Counted from the stretch's first letter, positions 50,490-62,530 are shown. The stretch: 64,000 nt of DNA from Tupaia tana (GCA_026018925.1 JAKSZU010000018.1:4496920-4560919); one strand, 5' to 3'. Numbers and translations are program-made. The notes: a model not told the origin generated them from the sequence alone.

Positions 50490-50820
50490 AGCCTAAGCTA
50501 CCACGTAGCAGGTTGGCTTCCCTGAGGCCACCAGGCTGTGAGGAAGCCCAAATGTCCCACACGAAGAGACTACAAGGAAAGCCCCGAGACCACGTGAAGA
50601 GAGAGAAGCACCCACACCCCACGATCAGCTCTCATGTACTCTGGCTCCCTGCTGTTCTAGCTCACTGGGCTGAAACCACACAGAGAGCCCAAGTCAGAGC
50701 TGCCCAGCCGAGCCCTTCCCGAATCCCTAACTTACGGAGACTGCGGGAATGGACCGTTGTTGTTCCAGGCTCCCAAGTTTGAGGCTGACTTGTTACACAG
50801 CAGTAGATGACTGACTGAGC
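50490..50820 (+). repeat. Ancient LTR-like relic, family uncertain
   Basis: GAGACCACGTGAAGAGAGAG, CTGCCCAGCCGAGCCCTTCC and GACTTGTTACACAGCAGTAG resemble the solitary ends of an old mammal-wide LTR family. Broken and ancient, no coding sequence. Confidence 0.4.
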
Positions 50821-51489
50821 CATGTGAGCCCAGGGCCCTTCATTCCTCACAGTCCTTCAGGCACTTGGGTACCCTGCAAGGGCTTGGCACTTAGAGTAGG
50901 TTTCAATATGCACTTGTTACTGCTTTGCACGTTCGATGAGATCATAGATGCGGACACTTCTGAACTGCTGAGAAAGAAGCATGCAGCGGGCAAAACATTT
51001 TCTTTCTCGGTGAATGAGGTATGACGGGACTCCAACCTGAGACATCCTCCAAATATTTCTTTATTGGAGAAACAGAGGCTTCAGATGAAAACTGTGCGAC
51101 TTTGGACTCAGTATTTTATGAGGCCCCCTAACATCAAACAAGCAGAAATGACCGTCACGAGCTGTTGGCTCAAGCCAATGTCCGTGTCGCTATAAAGACG
51201 TGTACGCAATTGGTGCTATGGAAAGAGATGATTTCTCTGTACCTCCTCGTCCGCTCAGATCCCAACGCGGGGCTGGTGATGACTCCGAGCCGTGCAGACT
51301 CGTCTGAGGTCGGTCTTTCCCAGGCAGTTTCAGCGGTTTGCAGAACTGCTGGCAGAACCCACCGCAGATGAGCACGTGCGTCCCTGAGACCCAGCAGCTG
51401 CCTCCTCAGGGTACAACAGACAGAGCACCTGTGTATTCAGCCTCGGACACGTGTGACATGGGCAGCTGCGGGTTCACAGACGCGCAGCA

Positions 51490-51835
51490 CCCACCGACGC
51501 CCATCGGCAGGGGAGTGCATGCGTCAGTGCAGCATATTCACACGACGGAGCCGTCCACAGCAGCAAGGGCGAGCAGTCTCCATGTCCCACGACGTGGAGA
51601 ACTTCCAGACAGCGTGACGTGAAGGGAGCCAGCACAGGCGAGTACGCGTAGAGTTCAGTAATTGTCAAAACCAACCTCTCCTGTCGGAAGTCAGGACGGG
51701 GGTTACCGGGGCAGGGTGAGTGACTACGACGAGATGTGAGGGTGATTTAGGAGTGTGGCCATGCCGTTTCTCGATCTGGACGCTGGTTCTAACAGATCTC
51801 ACTTGATGAAATCTCATTACAATATGTCTTCTTCT
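51490..51835 (+). mobile_element. Old L1 3'-end fragment, strongly diverged
   Basis: CCCATCGGCAGGGGAGTGCA to GGTTACCGGGGCAGGGTGAG follows the order of the L1M 3' region (second site, sample of tail, GGTTACC GGGG), but with many changes. Confidence 0.45.
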
Positions 51836-52189
51836 CGTACGTAAATGAAGCATCAAGATGTTCTACAAATGGACCCAAGAAGAAGTGGAAAACCTAAAAA
51901 GCTATAGTGAAATTGAAGTTATAATAAAACAGCTATAACCATCCCCTGCCTCCCTCCACCACAGACACCTTGCACTGAGGGGTTGACGGCTCCGATCTAC
52001 CAAACCAACACAGGACATGTACTTCTTCCCCAGTTTAACGGTAGGTGACGGTATTCCCTCACATTCAAAACAAAGTACCGTGGGTTTCGAGCAGTTGTGA
52101 GTTCTAGTCCAAGTGACCTGGTACAGTAAAATAAACACATGGCTGCTTGCAGGTGATTTTTAAAAAGTTTAAAATTGCCATGAATTTCT

Positions 52190-52449
52190 TTTCTTTTTTT
52201 TGAGAGGTTTTTGCTATAGGGCGCGTGCGCTCACCAGACAGACAGAGAGAGACAGAGAGATAGAAAGCAAGAAATCACCCCCCCAGAGGGGATGGCCACG
52301 CCTCAATCCCTTCTCCATTCTCCTCTCGGGATCTTGGGCACGCACGCACACGCACCTGGCGTGAGTTTAAGCCACCGGGTCTGGGACTCGAACTGCGGTC
52401 GACTACGTGGGAGTCCAGCGACATAGCCATTACGCTAACTGCTGGTCCC
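52190..52449 (-). mobile_element. tRNA-derived SINE with 19-bp target-site duplication
   Basis: Minus-strand copy exactly flanked by AAAATTGCCATGAATTTCT at 52171-52189 and 52450-52468. It sits in or beside an L1 3' fragment. The intact duplication marks a fairly young insertion. Confidence 0.95.
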
Positions 52450-52451
52450 AA

Positions 52452-53005
52452 AATTGCCATGAATTTCTGAAAGACATAATAATGTTTATGATAGTGCAAA
52501 TTATAAACAGCTCAAACATCCATGGACAGGAGAATGATAATGAGTTGTGGGATATGCACACAGTGGAATAGTACTCAGCCATAAAAAAGCACCAGATACT
52601 AAGACACACAGAAACGCGGTGAGTTACAAACGCAACGACAACCAGAAGAAAGCCGCTGCCAAGATGATGCCCTGTGTGTTCTACTGACATCAAGTGAAGA
52701 TGAGGGGAAACTATTGGGTCTTTTGAAGAGTCATAATGCATTTTTGTGTAGAAAGATGCCTCATGACTTTTTCGATGACCCAGTAATCAGTGGTGGTAAA
52801 AGTCAGAATGGTGGTCACATCTGTAGGAGGTGTGTGTATTTACCCAGAGGGAGTCTTCGGGGAGAATTGGGAGAATTCTCTATTTTTATCTGAGTGGCTT
52901 ACACAGATGTGTGTCTATGTAAAAACCATGGAATTGTACACTTCAGCTTTGTGCACTGCAGCCCCATAGAGAGTTTGACATGTTATCCATATCTTAATCA
53001 CGTCA
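52452..53005 (+). mobile_element. L1 3' end (L1M), interrupted by a MITE
   Basis: AACAGCTCAAACATCCATGG, GTGGAATAGTACTCAGCCAT and AAAAGTCAGAATGGTGGTCA, ending GGAATTGTACACTTCAGCTT TGTGCACT, are L1M 3'-region landmarks. A 70-bp mariner-like MITE is inserted at 52714-52783. Confidence 0.85.
52714..52783. mobile_element. Palindromic mariner-like MITE, copy C (inside an L1)
   Basis: 70 bp between TA dinucleotides (52712-52713 and 52784-52785). The inverted ends are TTGGGTCTTTTGAAGAGTCA and, on the other strand, CTGGGTCATCGAAAAAGTCA. TA target duplication and GGGT ends are typical of Tc1/mariner elements. Confidence 0.8.
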
Positions 53006-53377
53006 CTCACTCACATTCTGAAAATCCTTTTCATAAAAATTCCCGCCCCTGCCCGAGGGCAAAGTGATAGGGTTCCCCAAGGAGAAGGGTTGTGGCTTGA
53101 GGAAGGACAGACATGCAAATGCGGGGGTCAGGTGACCCACATCTCTGTTAGAGGACTCTGGGGCCAGAGCCCTCCTGTTCTGTCTTTTATAGGGAAGGCA
53201 AAACTGTGCTTCAGCTGTGGCGCGCCCCCTGGTTCTAAACAAGCCTCCTCTGGCCCTCTCTGGCAGACCTCAGCTTTCTCCTATCTGGAAAGCCCAGCAG
53301 GAGGGGATGTCTGTGCTTAGAGTTTTGCAGGCCCTGCAGCAATGGTGCAAAGACTGTGTCTACTTTAAGGCACTCCC

Positions 53378-53585
53378 TGCAAATGTCTCTTTCTTCCATG
53401 AGTGAGAGAGATAAAGAGCAGCACCCACAGGGTCCCGATGCCCGATCCACGCCCAGCCTCAGCCAGTCTCCGATCACGGGCGTGCATCCGGGAGGTCTCC
53501 AGTCACTAATGTGGAACTTTCCTGTGTGGTCAGCCTGCAGAATATCGTGATTCACCACTGCACCACCACACAGCGCCCTCTCCTG
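53378..53585 (-). mobile_element. Second SINE family, minus strand
   Basis: Landmarks CTTCCATGAGTGAGAGAGAT, CCGATGCCCGATCCACGCCC and CATCCGGGAGGTCTCCAGTC, ending CACACAGCGCCCTCTCC. It shares its layout with the copies at 55592 and 63760. Confidence 0.75.
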
Positions 53586-55080
53586 AAAACCTTCTGGGGG
53601 ATAAGAAGAAGGAGCAAGAGTGAGCATGTTCAGAATTGCAAGAGAGTGGAATGCCTGCAGAGGTGCGTTGAGTGTGGAATGCTGCCTGCCTCTCCGTTAA
53701 ACAGCTGGAGCCGCTGGACGAGAGAATGCAGGTGGCTCTTCACAGCCCCGTGTGACCTCCCGACCCCATGGCTGTCGTCCCCACACTCCCTGTGGGTGGC
53801 GTCTGCACACGAGCTTTTCCTGTGGTCTGGACTGACCTGCTCTCTAGCTATGCTAGAGAGAACTCTTCCTTTTTCCAGATGCAGACAGCTGCCTCTTCTG
53901 GGAGGCTCTTCTTTCCCTCTCCCCAGCCTCGCAGGAGGGTCCTTCCTGCTGAGTCCTAGCCCATATGAAAGTTTAAGAGTTTAAATGCAAAATGCATCCT
54001 GTATTCACTGTTTACTTTTTCATAATAAATATCTGCAGCAAAATCCACTAGTTCCAGCAGAGGGGGATGTTACTGCATGCAAGGAAAACTGACCAGAAAC
54101 TGGGATTGGACAAACCCCACTCTGCGGAGCAGGGAAATAAAGATGCTCTCTCGGAGGCGTCCTCTGCACGTGATCCTCACCCCACTCCCGCCTCGGGCGC
54201 TCAGATGAGAATCGAGGCACTTTGTAGGACAAATCCTGGCTGATTTGGTTAATGTTCCAAGGGTCTGGGAATTGTCCAAGTACAACACTGTTAGATCAGG
54301 AGGATCCTGGGGGGAATGATTTTGACACCTCTCACCACGTCAGCTGTGATTTTGGCTCTCCTGGTCATTGTCATTGGCGTGTTTGGGGCTCTTTTGGGGA
54401 CACTCTGAGTGAAGCTATATGTTTTCCCATCCCCAGACAAAATGACAAAATGTTGAAACTCATGGACTCCGTTTGCTTTCATGTTTCTGCATCTTTCCAG
54501 ACGAGGTTTGCTTTCCAGATGCAGAATTGGACAGTGGAGATTTCAACTCAGAGAGAAAGACGGTGACATCTCTTCAGCAGCCTTTGGCACAGGTGACATG
54601 AACATTATGGCTGGTAATCCCCAGCCATGCGGCGAAGCCTGGATTAGTCTCTTCATTGAAAGGAGAGGGAGACTCAGGGTCGGAGCGGTCAGGACACGTG
54701 CCCAGGCCACCCAGGGTAGTAAGGAGCGGGTTGGCGGGACCTTGGTCCAGCTGGTCAGTAGAAAGCAAAAGCGGCCGTCATCCAGCGTCCGGCCACTCAG
54801 TGAGAAGGGGGTTATACGTTTAGCCAAAAGGATGGAAAGTGACTCGAGAAATGCCACGTGTGCTAGCTGAAGATGAGGCCCAGCTGCCCCTCAGCCCAGC
54901 CCTGATCGTGAGCCTGTGGGGTTGCCCTGCTGGGGGACCACAGTGACTGTCTTCCCTGGGTCAGTGTTAGGGTTTCTGTCCGAGGTCTCCGTGGTGGCAG
55001 CGCAATGGCCTCCTGCAGATGTCCACGTCCTAATCCCCGGAACTGTGACTGTGCTACCTGCCATGAGGGAAGGAACTCTG

Positions 55081-55262
55081 GGGCCAGCAGGTGGCGTGGT
55101 GGTTAAGGTGGTGGACTCCCACACGGCTGACCATGATTTGAGTCCCAGACCTGGCAGCTTGCTTTCTCACTTTCCCTCTCTGTTTCTCTGTGGTTAAATT
55201 AAAAATAAATAAATTAATTAAATTAAATAAATAATTCTTAAAAAGAAAAAGAAAGAAAAGCA
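55081..55262 (+). mobile_element. tRNA-derived SINE, short form
   Basis: Nearly ideal head GGGCCAGCAGGTGGCGTGGT, B box GATTTGAGTCCC, (CT) stretch and AAATTAAAAATAAATAAATT tail. It interrupts an older repeat at 54960-55880. Confidence 0.93.
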
Positions 55263-55591
55263 AAAAGGGACTTTAAAGATGTGACTGCATCAAGGGCCTT
55301 GGGAGGGAGAGACGGTCCTGGGTTATCTGGACGTGCCCAAGTTTGTCCCGAGTCCTTGTGGGAGGGAGGAAGGGAGGGGTCAGAGCAGAGGGAAGGTGAC
55401 GGACAAGCAGGAGCTGGAGGGACGCAAGGTTTTGCGCAGGGAGCGAGGATGGCTTCGGACGCTGGCAAAGGCAGGAGGGATTCTCCTGGAGCCTCCAGAA
55501 GGAGACAGCCCTGCGACATACTGACATTAGCCCAGGGACACCCATTCTGGACTCCTGATACCCAGAACTATAAAAGAATAACTTTAAAAAG

Positions 55592-55818
55592 TTAATGTAT
55601 CTATTTCTTCCATGAGCGAGTAGGAGAGAGAAGAGAGAGAATCCCCAACAAGGCCATGATGCCACGATCCACCCTCGGCCTTCAGCCAGCCCTGGACCGT
55701 GAGCAGCATGTGCCTGGCTACTCAGGGAGGTCCCTGGGCTCGAACCAGGAACCTTCGCATGTGGGACTGCCTTGCAGAGTTTTGTGTTTTATCACTATGC
55801 CACTGTGTATCCCCATAG
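55592..55818 (-). mobile_element. Second SINE family, minus strand, best copy
   Basis: Landmarks TTCTTCCATGAGCGAGTAGG, AATCCCCAACAAGGCCATGA, CGATCCACCCTCGGCCTTCA, GGGCTCGAACCAGGAACCTT (B-box complement) and ATCACTATGCCACTGTGTAT. It interrupts an older repeat. Confidence 0.82.
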
Positions 55819-55899
55819 ACCTTCGTGTTGTTTTAAGCCACAAAGGTTAGAAAACGTTGTTATAATAGCAAGAGGAAATTGACATACTTCTAGAGCATT

Positions 55900-56059
55900 T
55901 TAAAAAGAATTATTTAATTTGGTGATTATTATTAATTTTTTAATTTGACCAGAGAGAGAAAGGGAAAGTGAGAAAGCAAGCCTCCAGGCCCAGGACTTGA
56001 ACCACAGTCAGCCATATGGGAACCCAGTGCCCCAACCACTGTGCCACCTGCTGGCCCTC
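55900..56059 (-). mobile_element. tRNA-derived SINE, short form, diverged
   Basis: Minus-strand copy ending in TGTGCCACCTGCTGGCCC, with GAGAGAGAAAGGGAAAGTGA in the tail-proximal part. Confidence 0.88.
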
Positions 56060-56189
56060 AAAACATTTTGATGGCCAGGTCCATCAGTAAAAAATCCTCA
56101 CAGCACAGACACACCATGTGCATAATAAAGCAGACCTAAGGGGAAATTTGAAAAGGATATCACAACAAATACCTTATAATGCATTATTT

Positions 56190-56223
56190 ATTTTTAGATT
56201 TTTGCCATAGGTCACGTGCACTC

Positions 56224-56264
<41 letters not shown>

Positions 56265-56430
56265 TGAGAAATCACCCTCCACGGAGGGTCACCACGCTGC
56301 AATCCTTTCTCCTCTCGGGATTCTGAACACGCACACATACGGCCAAGTCATGATTTCTGTGCTGGGACTTGAACTGCTGAGTCAGCCATGTGGGATCCAG
56401 TGCCTTCACTACAATGCCACCTGCTGGCCC
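56190..56430 (-). mobile_element. tRNA-derived SINE, long form
   Basis: Minus-strand copy from AGATTTTTGCCATAGGTCAC to CAATGCCACCTGCTGGCCC; it contains a GA microsatellite. Confidence 0.92.
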
Positions 56431-56561
56431 ACATTTTTAGTTTTAAACGTATTAACAATAGAAAATCATTTGAGTTCTCATTACAATTATTTATACATTA
56501 AAAATATTTCTACTCAGAGTGAAGGGTTGATTATGTTTTGTTACATTTTAAACTCTAACTT

Positions 56562-56808
56562 TTTTTTTTTTTTAAGAGAGATTTTTGCTACAGGGCACAT
56601 ACACTCACCAGAGAGAGAGAGAGAAAGCGAGAAATCACCCCTCAGGGAGGATGGCTATGCCGCAATCCCTTCTTCTCCATCCTCTTCTCAGCATCTTGGG
56701 CACGCACATGTGCCAGCTGTGGGTTTTAAGCCTCTGGATCCGGAACACGAACTGCGGTAGACTACATGGGAGTCCAGCGACGAGACCATTACGCTCTCTG
56801 CTGGTCCC
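56562..56808 (-). mobile_element. tRNA-derived SINE, long form
   Basis: Minus-strand copy from GATTTTTGCTACAGGGCACA to TTACGCTCTCTGCTGGTCCC. Confidence 0.92.
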
Positions 56809-57455
56809 AAATTCTAACATTTTGATGTAACAATTTAAGGGTCTGCTTTTACCGCTCAGTTGGTTTTTAACCCGTAGTTTGAAAGGCTATAACAGAGAAA
56901 TAGTCCATACAAAGGTTCGTGTCTGTGTAGAAGCAACCCACAACGTTCATTTCTCAACCCCGGCTGCTGCTTCGGAAGCGGCCTCCGTGGAGGGCTGCCA
57001 ACCGTGTTTCCACATCTCCTCCTCCCGCTAGCATCCTCGCAGACTAGCTGGAAGGTGCTTCCTTTCGATTTTTAGCAAGTGGATTCAAAAACTGAAATAA
57101 AACTTTTGACTTGAAAATTTGTATTAATGGATGGAACGGTTTATTGCCAAGATTTCAGGCATGGCTGCAGCTCTGAGCACTTTTAAATATGATACATTTG
57201 AAAGTTATTTTGGGGGGAGGAAAGTGATATAATAATGGCAAACTTTCCAGAAGTGTCCTTCCCACAGCATGAGTTTCTTTCGGAAAACCAATTACTCTCT
57301 CGTTTGTATTAAAAATGGAATCTTTACAAGACACTGATATGTTTATTCCTTTGAAATTATCCTCTGGGTTACGTATTCCTCAGAGCTACTTGTCACTATG
57401 GAAAATGCCAACACATCTGAAACACTCACCATTTTGCCTTTAACAAGTATAACTG

Positions 57456-57695
57456 CGGGCTAGCAGGTGGTATGGTGGTTAAGGTGCTGGGCTCCCACAT
57501 GGACAATCATGGTTCTAGTCCCCGACCTGGCAGTTTGAAAATCATGCCAGGAGCATGTGTATGTGTACCCAAAATCCTCAGAGTAGAATGAGGAGAAGGG
57601 ACTGTGGCATGGCCATAACTCCTGGGGGTGATTTCTCACTTTCCCTATCTCTGTCTCTCTCCAGTGAGTGTATGTGCAAAAACAAAACAAAACAC
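57456..57695 (+). mobile_element. tRNA-derived SINE, long form
   Basis: Plus-strand copy with head GGGCTAGCAGGTGGTATGGT, body GGAGAAGGGACTGTGGCATG and an AAAACAAAACAAAAC tail. Confidence 0.92.
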
Positions 57696-57983
57696 GCTAA
57701 AACAAAGTGTAAGACAACTCATAGCCTGAGGTCTTTGCCGCGAGGTTCTCCACATGCTGGGAGGGTTCTTCCCGTCTCTGTGATGTGAGCGCTGCACTTC
57801 AGAAGGGCAGCGGCAGCCCGGGGGTGTGTGCTTCGGACCACACCTTCCCTCCCTCCTCTTGCTCTCCTCCTCCTCTCCCTCCACCTCCTGTTTGGACCAT
57901 GGCTGGGTCAAACATGCTCCTCAGCTCACAGCACACCACCGTCGCTGGTCCACCCTGGGTCTTTTAGTAAAGGGGGGGGGGCG

Positions 57984-58212
57984 CAGGTAGCAGGTGGCGT
58001 GGAGGTTAAGGTGCTGGATCCTACATGGCAGCTTCATGGTCTGAGTCCGTCCTGGTCCTCTAGGCTTCAGAATCACAGCAGGTGCTGGCTGTGTGTGCCC
58101 CAAATTCCAAGAGAAGAGTAGAAGAGGAGGGACTGTCGCATGGCCATCCCTGAGGGGTGATTTCTCACTTTCTGTCTCTAGCAAGTGCACACATTCTATA
58201 GAAAAAAAAAAT
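57984..58212 (+). mobile_element. tRNA-derived SINE, long form
   Basis: Plus-strand copy with head GTAGCAGGTGGCGTGGAGGT, end CACATTCTATAG and an A9 tail. Confidence 0.92.
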
Positions 58213-58459
58213 CCTTTCTCATGGGTCATTCCTATTTGCACAGTTCATCAGGTAACTCTTATAATGCATTTAATTTTTATTTCTTTGGTATGTGTTCTTG
58301 CAAAATAGATATTGTTTTGTGTGATGCATTTTTAATATATTTAAGTAGTATTATATCTTAACACTTTTTCCTCGAGAGTCTGTTTTTAAATCCATTCAAA
58401 TTGCGGTGGCCCATCTAAAGTGGCCCTTCTAAGTCCTCGCCGTGCTGTACCACCCCATA

Positions 58460-58480
58460 TTTTCTTTCTTTCTTTCTTTC
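58460..58480. repeat. (TTTC)n short repeat
   Basis: Five TTTC units. Confidence 0.85.
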
Positions 58481-59053
58481 CCGGGTTTGGATATTCCGTT
58501 TGCTTCTGACTTGTCACTCCCCAGAAAGTAGCATGTTGGACATCCTTGTATCTGTCCCTTTATAATCCTGCATGGGTGGATACAACATTCAGACAGGAAA
58601 TCTATAAACAGTAGACTGGAGCAACATTATAGACAAAGTAGACCAAAAGACGTATATAGAATGTTCCACTCAATAGCAGAAAAACACGGATTTCTTTTCA
58701 AGAAAAACACATCGTACATTTTCCAGGAGAGACTACATGTTAGGTCACAAAGCAAGTCTTAACAGATTTAAGAAAATAAACTCATTCTAAGTATCTTTTC
58801 TAACCACGATAAAATAAAACTAGAAATCAGGAACAGCAAGAAAATAGGAAATTTCACAGATAGGTGAAAACTAAATAACATATTTTTGAACAACAAGCAG
58901 GTCAAATAAGGATCGAGAGGGAATTTAAAAAATATTTTGAGGCAAACAAAAACGAAAAGATAACACTCCAAAACCTATGGGATGCAGCAAAAGCAGTATT
59001 GAAAGAGACAAGTATAGGGATTAAGACCTCCATTATAAAGAGGGGAAACTTCT

Positions 59054-59284
59054 AGGACTAGCAGATGGCATAATGGCTGGGGTCCCATGTAGTTGACTGT
59101 GGTTCGAGTCCCAGACCCGGTGGCTTAAACTCACACTAGGCATATGTGTGTGTGTGCCCAAGATCCCAAGAGGGGAATGGAGGAGAAGGCTTTGCGGTGT
59201 GACCATCCCCCCTGGGGGTTGAGTTTTCACTTTCTGTCTCTCTGGCAAGTGCATGAATCCTACAGGAAAAATCTCTAAAAAAGA
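59054..59284 (+). mobile_element. tRNA-derived SINE inside an L1
   Basis: Plus-strand copy with head GACTAGCAGATGGCATAATG, body AGGGGAATGGAGGAGAAGGC and end CCTACAGGAAAAATCTC. It interrupts the ORF2 part of the L1 at 58595-61590. Confidence 0.92.
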
Positions 59285-60489
59285 GAATAGACCTCAAATA
59301 AACAACCAAAATTTACCCCTTAAGGAAAGAGGAAAAGAAAGAAAGCTCAAAGTTAGCAGAAGGAAGAAAGTGATACAGATCAGACCCTTAGCCAATCAAA
59401 TAGAGAGTAGAAAAGCAGTGGAGAAGATGAACAGACTGAGAGCTAGTTGTTTGAAAAGACAAAATTGACAAACTCTTTGCTAGATTAAGGAAAAAGAGGA
59501 CTTAAATAAAATGAAAGAGGAGACATTAAAATGAATGTCTCAGACATAAAAAGGATCATCAGGGACTATTAGGAAGCATTATACGCCAACAAATTGGACA
59601 ATTCAGCAGACATGGATACATTCAGAGAAACATCCAACTTACCAAAACTGAATCGAAAGAAACAGGAAATCTGAACACATCAGACAAGGAGAGTGAATCG
59701 ATAACCCAAATTCTCCCAACAGCAGCAGCCCCGGGCCAGACCGCCTCATTGCTGAAATCCACCAAACTTTCAAAGAAGAATTCATACCAATTCTTCCTAA
59801 ATGCTTCCAAAAAATTAAAGAGGGAACACTTTCAACTTCATCTTATAAAACTAGCACCACCCTGATACCAAAGTCAGACAATAACACCAGAAGAAAACAC
59901 CAGAACAATATCCTTGATGAACATCAATGCCAAAATCTCAGTAAAACACCAGCAGACTGACTCCAGCTTCACATTGGAAGGATAAAACGCCATGACCAAG
60001 GGTCATGTATAGGTGAGATGCGAGGGTGGTTGACGTGCACCAATCGGTGTGATATGCCACATTAGCAGAATGAAAGGCAAGTGTCCCGTTATTTCAGTAC
60101 ATGCAGGAATGGCGTTTGACAACATCATTCAGTATCTATTCACGATGAACAGTCTCAACAAAATCCATACAGCTAACGTCATAACCAATGGGAGATGCTG
60201 AAGCATTTCCTCTAAGATCTGGTACAAAGCAAAGATTCTCAATTTTGCCATTCTATCAACGTTGTATTGGAAGTCCTAGCCCAGAGCCATTAGACAGAAA
60301 CCAAACAAACAAACAAACAAAAACGAGAGAGAGAGAGAAATAGAAGTCACCCAAATCAGAAAGAGAGAAAATAATCTGCAAATGATATGATCTTATATTT
60401 ACAAAACTTTACTGATTCAGTAGAAAACAGTTAGGACTAATGAATGACTTCCGTAAAGTTGCAGGACACAAAAATCGACACACAGTTAG

Positions 60490-60740
60490 GAGGAGGCCAT
60501 CCTGGTGGCCTAGTGGTTAAGGGAGTTGGACCCCACGTGACCAACCGAGCAGTATGAATCCTTGTCCTGGAGCCTGACAACCATGCCCGGCACATGTTCA
60601 TGCATGCTGAAATCCCAGGAGGATGGAGAAGTGGAGGGGAAAAGACGGCATGGCATGACCATGCCCCATTGGAGGGGTGCTTCCCACTCCTCCTTCAGGA
60701 GCCCCCAATCCCTCTGGAAATTAAAAGCAATATTAAAAAA
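60490..60740 (+). mobile_element. tRNA-derived SINE inside an L1, diverged
   Basis: Plus-strand copy with head CATCCTGGTGGCCTAGTGGT, then AACCATGCCCGGCACATG and AGGAGGATGGAGAAG. It sits at the point where the L1 passes from ORF2 reverse-transcriptase sequence to 3' UTR. Confidence 0.85.
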
Positions 60741-61173
60741 CGAAAGGAGACATATGGATGGCCAGCAGCTGTATGAAAAGATGCTCAGTGCCGTTCACCT
60801 CAGGTAAATGCCAATCAAAATTGCAAGGTGATACCACCTCACCTGTTGGAGTGACTTCTATAAGAAGATGAATGATGACAAGGTTGGCAAGGTTATGGAG
60901 AAAGGGAACCCTTGCAAACAGTACTGGGGACGTAAATTCATGCAGCCAGTATGAGAAGCTGTGTGGAGGCTCCTCAAAAAATTAAAAATAGAACTACTTT
61001 ATGATCCAGCGACCCAACTTCTGGGTATTTATCCAAAGAAAATGAAATGAGTATATCAAAGCACAATCTGCACTTTTGAGTTCATTGCAGACTTATTCCC
61101 AATAGCCAAGACATGGAAACCACCTTGATGCCCATCAATAGCTAAATGGGTAAAGAAATTGTGGTACACAGGT

Positions 61174-61205
<32 letters not shown>
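61174..61205. repeat. (CA)n microsatellite within an L1
   Basis: About 16 CA units at the position in the L1 3' region where the consensus reads TGGTATATATACACAATGG. Confidence 0.93.
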
Positions 61206-61207
<2 letters not shown>

Positions 61208-61599
61208 CATGCGCACATGATGGAAGGAAGTCTGCCATTTGCGATCACACAGATGAAGTTGGAAGACATTACGCTAAGTGAAATATGCCAGACACAGAAA
61301 GATAGACTGCCTGCCCTCACCTGTACGTGGAATCTGAAAAGGTCAGACTCCTAGGGGCAGAGGAGTAGAACAGTGGTTGCAGGGCTGGGTGGAGGGAGAG
61401 GGGTGGTGTAGAGCAAAGGTGCCACATTTCAGCCATGCAAGATGAGCATGTTTTGGAGACCTAATGGATGGTGTGGCAGCTATAGCCTCACAAAATTGCA
61501 TTTATACTGGAAATTTGCAAAGAGGGTGGGTCTTAAGTATACACAACTTTTATTTGTGAAGTATACCTAGGTAAAACTGAAAAACACAAACATGTAAAT

Positions 61600-62530
61600 C
61601 TGTGTGGGCACGTTTTTGAAAGAGTTCCAAGAGGAGCATTGCTGGGTCGTGGGCTCTGCGCGGCCTCTTCCTGGTTGTGCTGTTTCTGTGAAGTGCCAGT
61701 TTCCTCCTCCCCAGAATGACCACCCCCTTCATTTCTCCCGCCCACTGCACCCGAGGTCCCCGTGCCCACATGCCTGCCAACACTTGCGATTATTCCAGCT
61801 TCTATTTTTGTCAGCCTAATAGGTATAAATTACTTACCTCATTGTTTCCATTTTAATTTCCCCGATTACTAATGAGTTTGCACATCTTTTCAGATGCTTC
61901 TGAGCCTCTGGGTTCCTCGTTTTATAACTGCCTGTTGCTGTCTTTTGTCCATTTCTCTGTTGGGATTGCTCTCATTTTCTTATTGAGTTTCAGGAGTTCT
62001 GTGAATCATTCTGTAATTGTACTGCTCAATATGGTGGCTGTTAGCCGTCTTTTAAAAATGCGGCTACAAGAAAACTTAAAATTACATAAATAGCTCCCAT
62101 TATATTTTTAGTGAAAAGTGCTGAACTAGGTATTAAGCCTCTGTTTATTTTAGACATTATAAATGCCTTCTCCCAGGCTTTCCCCCTTTTATTAACTTTA
62201 TTCATGGTGTTCTATATTTTTATAAAAGCTTTAATTGTGATGTAGTCAAACTCATCGATTTTTTTTTTTTTTTTTTTGCCTTATAGTTTACGCTTCAAAA
62301 TATTTTATGAGAGTTTCTTCCTCCATCCTGGCTCACAAAGACATTTTCCTGGGTTTCTTTTATCAGTGTTATAGTTTCATCTTTCTATTTTTAACTCTTT
62401 AATGCACTGGAGGCCACTTCTTTGTGAGATGTTACGTGCGAATTCTTATCCTAATGAGTCAGTTTTGCTAATGCCATCGATGAAGCAATCTACCTTTAAC
62501 CCACTAATCTGTGTTGCTACCTTTATTGTA
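61600..62530 (-). mobile_element. Old L1 (L1MC/D/E-type) fragment, minus strand
   Basis: On the plus strand the text GTTCCAAGAGGAGCATTGCTGGG, ATTTCCCCGATTACTAATGA, CACATCTTTTCAGATGCTTC, TTGTCCATTTCTCTGTTGGG and CTTTAATGCACTGGAGGCCA is the complement of the 3' region of old L1M elements. Confidence 0.8.
62259..62277. repeat. T19 homopolymer
   Basis: Nineteen T within a minus-strand L1 fragment. Confidence 0.9.

Larger units (their letters stand above)
54960..55880 (+). repeat. Ancient LTR-like relic, interrupted by two SINEs, family uncertain
   Basis: CGTCCTAATCCCCGGAACTG, AAAGATGTGACTGCATCAAG, GCCTCCAGAAGGAGACAGCC and GTTGTTTTAAGCCACAAAGG are spread in order around SINE insertions at 55081-55262 and 55592-55818. 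Broken, older than both SINEs, no coding sequence. Confidence 0.5.
58595..61590 (+). mobile_element. L1 (L1MA-like), internally deleted
   Basis: Begins in the ORF2 endonuclease region (ACTAGAAATCAGGAACAGCA), runs through the linker (ATGGGATGCAGCAAAAGCAG) and reverse-transcriptase region (ACCACCCTGATACCAAAG; CATGACCAAGGGTCATGTAT; CATGCAGGAATGGCGTTTGA) to GTAAAGTTGCAGGACACAAA near 60470. The C-terminal part of ORF2 is missing. From about 60745 the 3' UTR follows (GGCTCCTCAAAAAATTAAAA, CTTCTGGGTATTTATCCAAA, GTGAAATATGCCAGACACAG) to about 61590. SINEs interrupt it at 59054-59284 and 60490-60740. Not active. Confidence 0.9.

Noticed and set aside
56179-56760. 193-codon open frame on the plus strand
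   Set aside because: It reads through two reversed SINE copies and the sequence between them; the Arg-Glu repeats come from a GA microsatellite.
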